A stretch of 64,000 bases of DNA from Sthenelais limicola (taxonomy: Eukaryota; Annelida; Polychaeta; Phyllodocida; Sigalionidae), in NCBI GenBank assembly GCA_942159475.1, contig OW804096.1:132670941-132734940 (forward strand). The letters are read 5' to 3'. Below are positions 60,445 to 64,000 of this stretch, in pieces. Below the pieces are notes generated by a model. The model saw nothing but the letters and a program-made list of their open reading frames with translations. It was not told where the DNA came from and did not search any database. How positions within the stretch are numbered: position 1 is the stretch's first letter; every line of letters starts with the position of its first letter. Both the position numbers and the translations under genes were made by a program.

Positions 60445-61716
60445 CAGAGATGCCAAGTGTCCCGATTTGTCCGGGACAGTCCCGGAAATCAGCCCTGTGT
60501 CCCGCGTCCCGCCCGCAGACAGCTTTGTCCCGGTAAAATGTTATTTTTACCAGATAATATTTAACCCCTAAAAATACTTAAAATGCACCAGAGAGCAAGC
60601 AAAATCTCTTAGCTTCTGGGGCCTGCCCAGGGCCCCAGACCCCATGCCTCATGGGTTGAGATATAGTACAATTAAGTTGTCCTCAAAGCTCATGTTCACA
60701 AATTGAAAGGGAAGTAACGGAATTCCAATCAGATATTCAAAATATAATTAATCCATATATATCATTGGCAGTGTGTGGGGGTTGGGAGTGGGAGCATCTT
60801 AAGTATCAGGGGCGGATCTAGAGTCTAAAATGAGGGGGGGCCAAAGGTAAAAAGGGTACATCAGTCCATCAAAAAAAAATGAGCCAGAGGGGCACAAAGG
60901 CATACAAGGGAGAGATCGTCATCACTTTGATATATACCAAATATTCATATTTGTTCAGTCTAATTTAGCAGAAGTTACCAAATTTGTAGACCTGCCTAAT
61001 GTGCATTTTCTGAAAATCCGACAGACTAGGGGGGTCCAGAGACAATTGGCGCTTTTTAAAGCACAAAATACAGTATTTAATAATCACACATGAAAAGTGA
61101 TAATTTTATTTCTATTATTTATTTTGACTTTCAAAAACTAGGGATGCAGTTTGCAAGGACCTAAGAAACACAAAACATACAACACACACTGGCAGTTGAC
61201 CATGTATACAAATTGTAAGATGTGGAATTATTTTTAAAAATCAGTGGTGGCTACTGTTGCAAGTGATGTAGGGGTGAAGTAGGGTTTGGGGGCATGTGGC
61301 TCCCAAAAATTGTAAAACCTGTGATGGAGTGAAATGGTGTATTCTGGGAGCATTTTTGGCAATTAGCCTGTTTCGTTTGTGTTTAAAGATACAAGTAAGG
61401 AGAAGTGAAAAATCTATAAAATTGTAGCAGGAAATTATGCTGAAAATAGGCTTACTCCAAAGCCACCATTCTTCATGTAAAACTAAAAGTAAAAAATTGT
61501 GAAAGTACAAGTCTATATTTTAATTCTTTTTATGCGAATCAAAGTAAGAAGTTTATATTATCATTTGGACAATATTTAACCCCCAAAAATGCTTAAAATG
61601 CACCAGAGAGCAAAGAAAACCCTCTGGCTTCTGGGGCCCTAAGCGGGCCCCAGACCCCACGCCTTAATGGCTGGGATAGTGTCCCGCAAGCCTGACTAAA
61701 AAAGTTGGCATCTCTG
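60445..61716. mobile_element. hAT-like non-autonomous element 3
   Basis: 1272 bp with a perfect 12-bp terminal inverted repeat CAGAGATGCCAA, flanked by GGTACA at 60439-60444 and 61717-61722. GTCCCG repeats lie inside both ends. Two copies of the internal block shared with element 2 occur (about 60550-60640 and 61541-61660). No transposase is seen. Confidence 0.8.
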
Positions 61717-62377
61717 GGTACATGATTAATACAAACTATCATTCATACACATTGCACTCTTCCAGAATTATATTCCCCATGTTGCAAGCATGATTTTGGT
61801 ATTCGATTTATCTCTCTACTATACTTACAAATCAAGTTAAAGTTAAATTTCTTTGGAACACTTATTTGAAAGCACTTTTTCTTTTCAAGATTTTTATATG
61901 TCCTAATCCGTCCTAATTATTGGGATTTGAGTATGTGGTTCTTGAGAAATGTAGCTTTCCTGTGGTATATGTGGTTAAGGTGTCGCACAATGTCGCATGG
62001 GGAAAAAATGCAGGTAAAAATGATGAATTTTGTGTAGTTGGTACTTTTTTTTGTTGTTTTTGAACCACTTTTATTCAGTCTCTCAACAAAACTCTCTCCC
62101 GAGGTGAGTGACATCTAGAAAATACAACTCAACCTTTTCCTTGCTCACATGTTATCAAAAATACGCTTCCTACTTTGTGTTTCCCTTATTAGGCTACTTA
62201 TAAAATTACTTATAAAAATGTTCTCTCTCTATGGTTACCTATTAAGAGGTGGCTCTGCGCTAGGCGTGCAGCATTTTTCTATTCACCGTAACTAAGGACA
62301 TGTAGGTTACACAAACTACAACAATGTATACAAAAATAAAGGGACACTATATCTCATATCGTTAGTGTCTGTTTCAA

Positions 62378-62971
62378 TTATACCTGCAGGCTGGAGAGGT
62401 CGGCGAACAATTTCCTCCAGGCCTCCCTGACTTCTCTTGGGGCATTCAGGACTTTGTTTTGGTACAGTACCGTCCTATTCCTCTCCATTAAATCAGCAAT
62501 TACTATTTTAAACGCTAAGAAGCCTTGGTGAAACAACTTCTGCCTATGAATTATTGCTTTAACCTGGAGGATAATCCAATTTACTATTTTCTCGCTGGTA
62601 CCATGGTTTTCAATCCCGAAAATGATGTCAGCAGGTTTCACCTCAACTACACCTTTATCATATACAAATATTTGGTTACCACTTCTAGTCGCTCGTAGGT
62701 GATTCATATCAGATATCATCTTTAAGACCTCCTGCCACATTTCTCTGGTCTTCTTGCAGTGTACAAAAAAATGTTCAATACTATCCGTTGCGTTACAATA
62801 GGAGCACTTTTTGCTCTCTACAATATCCATATTACTTAGGACCTCATTGCATGTTACCGTTCTTGATATCTCCACTTTTACTGCATGTATTTGAACTGGG
62901 GAAGGACATTTTTTCTGCTCTTTAGTACCTACTTGATGTTGTATCGAAATAATTCTGATACAGGTAACCAA
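62378..62971 (-). pseudogene. L1-like ORF2 C-terminal zinc-finger fragment
   Basis: A 197-residue frame containing CSYCNATDSIEHFFVHC (C-x2-C-x7-H-x4-C), followed by REMWQEVLKM and a basic C-terminus. This is the zinc-binding end found after the reverse transcriptase in L1/Tx1-type ORF2. It lies upstream, in transcript sense, of the reverse-transcriptase fragment at 57651-58517, the wrong order for one intact element, so it is either a separate copy or a rearranged one. Confidence 0.75.
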
Positions 62972-64000
62972 AACTCAAAAGTTTAAAATGATTTTTTAAA
63001 ATTGCAATTAAGTCGTTTAGAAATGGTGAGGGGCACTCCACTGCTAATGACCAGATAAGAGCTAATCACCCTGCTGGGCGGCGGAGATGATGGAACCTTT
63101 CATCTCCCTCTGACTCCCCTCTGTCCCTTTTACTCTAAGTTCAGTGAGAATACTATTGTAACTGTGCTATTTGGGTAAATAAAACTAGCAGAAACGAATA
63201 CTTTTCGTTATCGTGATTCTTTCCTGAAAATCTGTGCACACTAAGATAGTAAGAAATATCGCTAGATATGGTATGAAATTGCGTAGCATGTCATGTGCAT
63301 TGCGTAATTTTAATTCTACACACTACAAGGCATTGGCTAATCGGAATTCAGAGATTAGGCAATCACTCAAGCATGCCATGCTGCAGGCTTTCTAAAAGGC
63401 CTCCATACCTGAAGAATATCCTGCCAGTAATTAAATTGAATTATTTTAGATATTCCATGATCGATATATTCATGTTGGACAATTACTAATAAAGTAACTA
63501 AATGTACTCTATACGTTAGTCTTCAAAATGCAAGAATATATTCAATGCAATGTCTTGAGATTCGGTACACATATTTATATGACTAGGACTAATAAACCCT
63601 CCAAAAATAGGAACATTCCAACAAAGAGATCTTGTGAATGCATCACTTTGAAAAATATTGATATATAATAATGATATAAAATACATTTCATATGCATTAG
63701 AATGACTTGATGCGGCCGACGGAAATAATTTATTATGAAAAAACTAATTGCCTGATTATGAATCTGAAAGCAGGGTTGTCTTTCTGACATTCAGGGGGTT
63801 CTGTGATATACTTTTATATTCAGATTGGAAGCATTTTGAGGGAGTTATAAGCTATATAGTAGAGAGCAATATTTTTTTAGTTTTTACAAGTTATTATATT
63901 ATTTATACACTCTAAACGTGGATATCGTAGATTTACGCGATTTTAGTGAAAATTCTCCTCCAAAAATTGCCTAATCCTTATTTTTTCTAATTTCTAACAT
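62972..64000. other. Right end without a recognised gene
   Basis: AT-rich; only short random open frames. No RNA gene or transposon terminus was recognised. 61723-62377, between element 3 and the L1-like fragment, is likewise empty. Confidence 0.5.

Noticed and set aside
60818..60834. CAGGGGCGGATCTAGAG, a common hAT-type terminus
   Set aside because: No inverted partner or duplication found; at most a nested fragment inside element 3.

Overview
The window is eukaryotic: spliced genes with GT-AG introns, long AT-rich introns and intergenic DNA, microsatellites, and several transposon families. Two host genes are recognised with confidence, DET1 and an hnRNP M/MYEF2-type splicing factor. The palindrome TAGGCCTA recurs often, mainly in the right half. 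Together with the gene content this suggests a marine invertebrate, probably a deuterostome such as an echinoderm or hemichordate, but the species cannot be fixed from sequence alone.

Layout. 1-9100 is intergenic or intronic DNA with no secure gene. 9152-10070 looks like a GC-rich bidirectional start region: a minus-strand start exon at 9152-9176 and a candidate plus-strand start exon from 9814. 10100-20000 is empty of recognisable genes. A promoter-like stretch (20080-20890) precedes DET1 (plus, 21957-23890, two coding exons). 25265-26664 holds unassigned exon-like open frames on both strands. hnRNP M occupies 29793-36473 on the minus strand with 11 coding exons whose splice phases all fit (662 residues); two introns carry decayed copies of its own exons.

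36631-45936 is a complete Ty3/gypsy-type endogenous retrovirus on the minus strand, with gag, pol and env open, near-identical LTRs and a 4-bp target duplication. It lies only about 157 bp upstream of the hnRNP M start codon, in the same orientation, so its 3' LTR sits directly in front of that gene.

46000-64000 is a transposon-rich area. 48928-54476 is bounded by a perfect 34-bp terminal inverted repeat and a 6-bp target duplication. Its arms are built from a 21-bp periodic GATATC array, and it contains a 5'-truncated LINE and a perfect 23-bp hairpin. Three further elements (54513-55280, 58625-59890, 60445-61716) have hAT-like termini and each is flanked by a 6-bp duplication. There is also a palindromic element at 57033-57204 and two broken L1-like fragments (57651-58517, 62378-62971).

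DET1 belongs to a ubiquitin-ligase complex and hnRNP M to splicing; nothing in the window links them functionally. The main biological interest lies in the young env-bearing retrovirus placed at the hnRNP M promoter and in the unusual 21-bp-periodic inverted-repeat element.
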